Shown piece by piece: positions 63,898 to 64,000 of a stretch of DNA of 64,000 bases; the first letter of the stretch is position 1; each line of letters begins with the position of its first letter. Below the pieces are notes generated by a model that saw only the letters and a program-made list of their open reading frames with translations, searched no databases and was not told where the DNA came from. The DNA lies in contig NZ_JAOPFU010000001.1 of the NCBI RefSeq assembly GCF_025515275.1, forward strand, positions 186,001 to 250,000. Direction: 5' to 3'. The DNA is from Catenovulum sp. 2E275. Lineage in GTDB: Bacteria > Pseudomonadota > Gammaproteobacteria > Enterobacterales > Alteromonadaceae. A program made the position numbers and the translations under genes.

Positions 63898-64000
63898 TCT
63901 CAACTCTGGATAAGAAGTTAGTTAAAGCATTAAATTGACTGGCTGTTAGTTTAATTTCGTTTTCTAGTGAGGGATTTTCTCTTAGAACAAGGCGAATTCG
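63891..64000 (-). repeat. Second copy of the NFLSRV-coding repeat, running off the window
   Basis: Matches 53410-53498 (see that entry). On the minus strand this copy is open to the window edge, reading RENPSLENEIKLTASQFNAL then TNFLSRVEIK, and its stop has been lost where it joins the 63-bp repeat. Probably the C-terminal end of a gene or insertion element extending past 64000. Confidence 0.6.

Noticed and set aside
1-64000. tRNA, rRNA or CRISPR arrays
   Set aside because: No regularly spaced direct repeats and no cloverleaf-like or rRNA-like sequence were noticed on either strand.

Overview
The window looks like chromosome from a marine, polysaccharide-degrading gammaproteobacterium of the Alteromonadales (Alteromonadaceae or Catenovulum-like). 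This is inferred from the A+T-rich sequence, the EF-G2 and EfpL types, TonB-dependent receptors beside glycoside hydrolases, GPH-type sugar symporters, and lone periplasmic binding proteins. No 16S gene, tRNA or CRISPR array was seen, so the genus is not fixed.

Layout. Positions 1-2.5 kb hold the end of an S9 peptidase convergent with a 4'-phosphopantetheinyl transferase. Positions 2.8-12.4 kb form a pectin-oligosaccharide locus on the minus strand: a Tat-exported GH28-like protein, an AGE-family sugar epimerase, a GPH symporter, a GH105 unsaturated uronyl hydrolase and a large unrecognised 820-residue protein, with a divergent LacI regulator. Positions 12.4-27.1 kb look like a galactoside/arabinan (RG-I side chain) locus: outer-membrane barrel, GalR-like regulator, MFS symporter, RICIN-GH43 arabinanase, clan GH-A hydrolase, GH2 lipoprotein and a large TonB receptor. 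An identical 15-bp GalR/LacI-type operator lies upstream of both the regulator and the receptor. A DUF2798 gene with a divergent LysR gene interrupts this locus.

Positions 27.6-29.8 kb hold the housekeeping EF-G2. Positions 30.2-34.6 kb hold an unusual pair: a secreted dehydrogenase-propeller/HEAT/cytochrome c fusion and a lipoprotein TIM-barrel isomerase. Positions 34.7-39 kb hold an FAD oxidoreductase, two lone solute-binding proteins and an accessory triosephosphate isomerase. Positions 39.6-47.8 kb form a rhamnose locus: L-rhamnose isomerase and a fused aldolase/dehydrogenase diverge from an NCS1-type permease, an FGGY kinase and a rhamnogalacturonan acetylesterase. A large FG-GAP lipoprotein follows.

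Positions 51.8-57.6 kb hold three regulator/target units: an Rrf2 repressor with a flavin oxidoreductase and two matching palindromes; an ABC transporter divergent from a DUF3299 protein over a Zur-like palindrome; and a PACE efflux protein with a divergent LysR. Positions 57.7-64 kb hold a pectin methylesterase, EfpL, a decayed ISAs1 element abutting a LOG-gene fragment, a probably Fur-controlled TonB receptor, and duplicated sequence at the window end.

Working model (inference). Pectin methylesterase, acetylesterase, arabinanase and galactoside hydrolases strip pectin outside the cytoplasm. TonB receptors and GPH symporters import the pieces. GH105 and the 820-residue protein finish the oligomers inside. 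Rhamnose is isomerised, phosphorylated and cleaved to DHAP and lactaldehyde, with the accessory TIM feeding DHAP to glycolysis. No rhamnogalacturonan lyase and no ketodeoxyuronate pathway genes are in the window.
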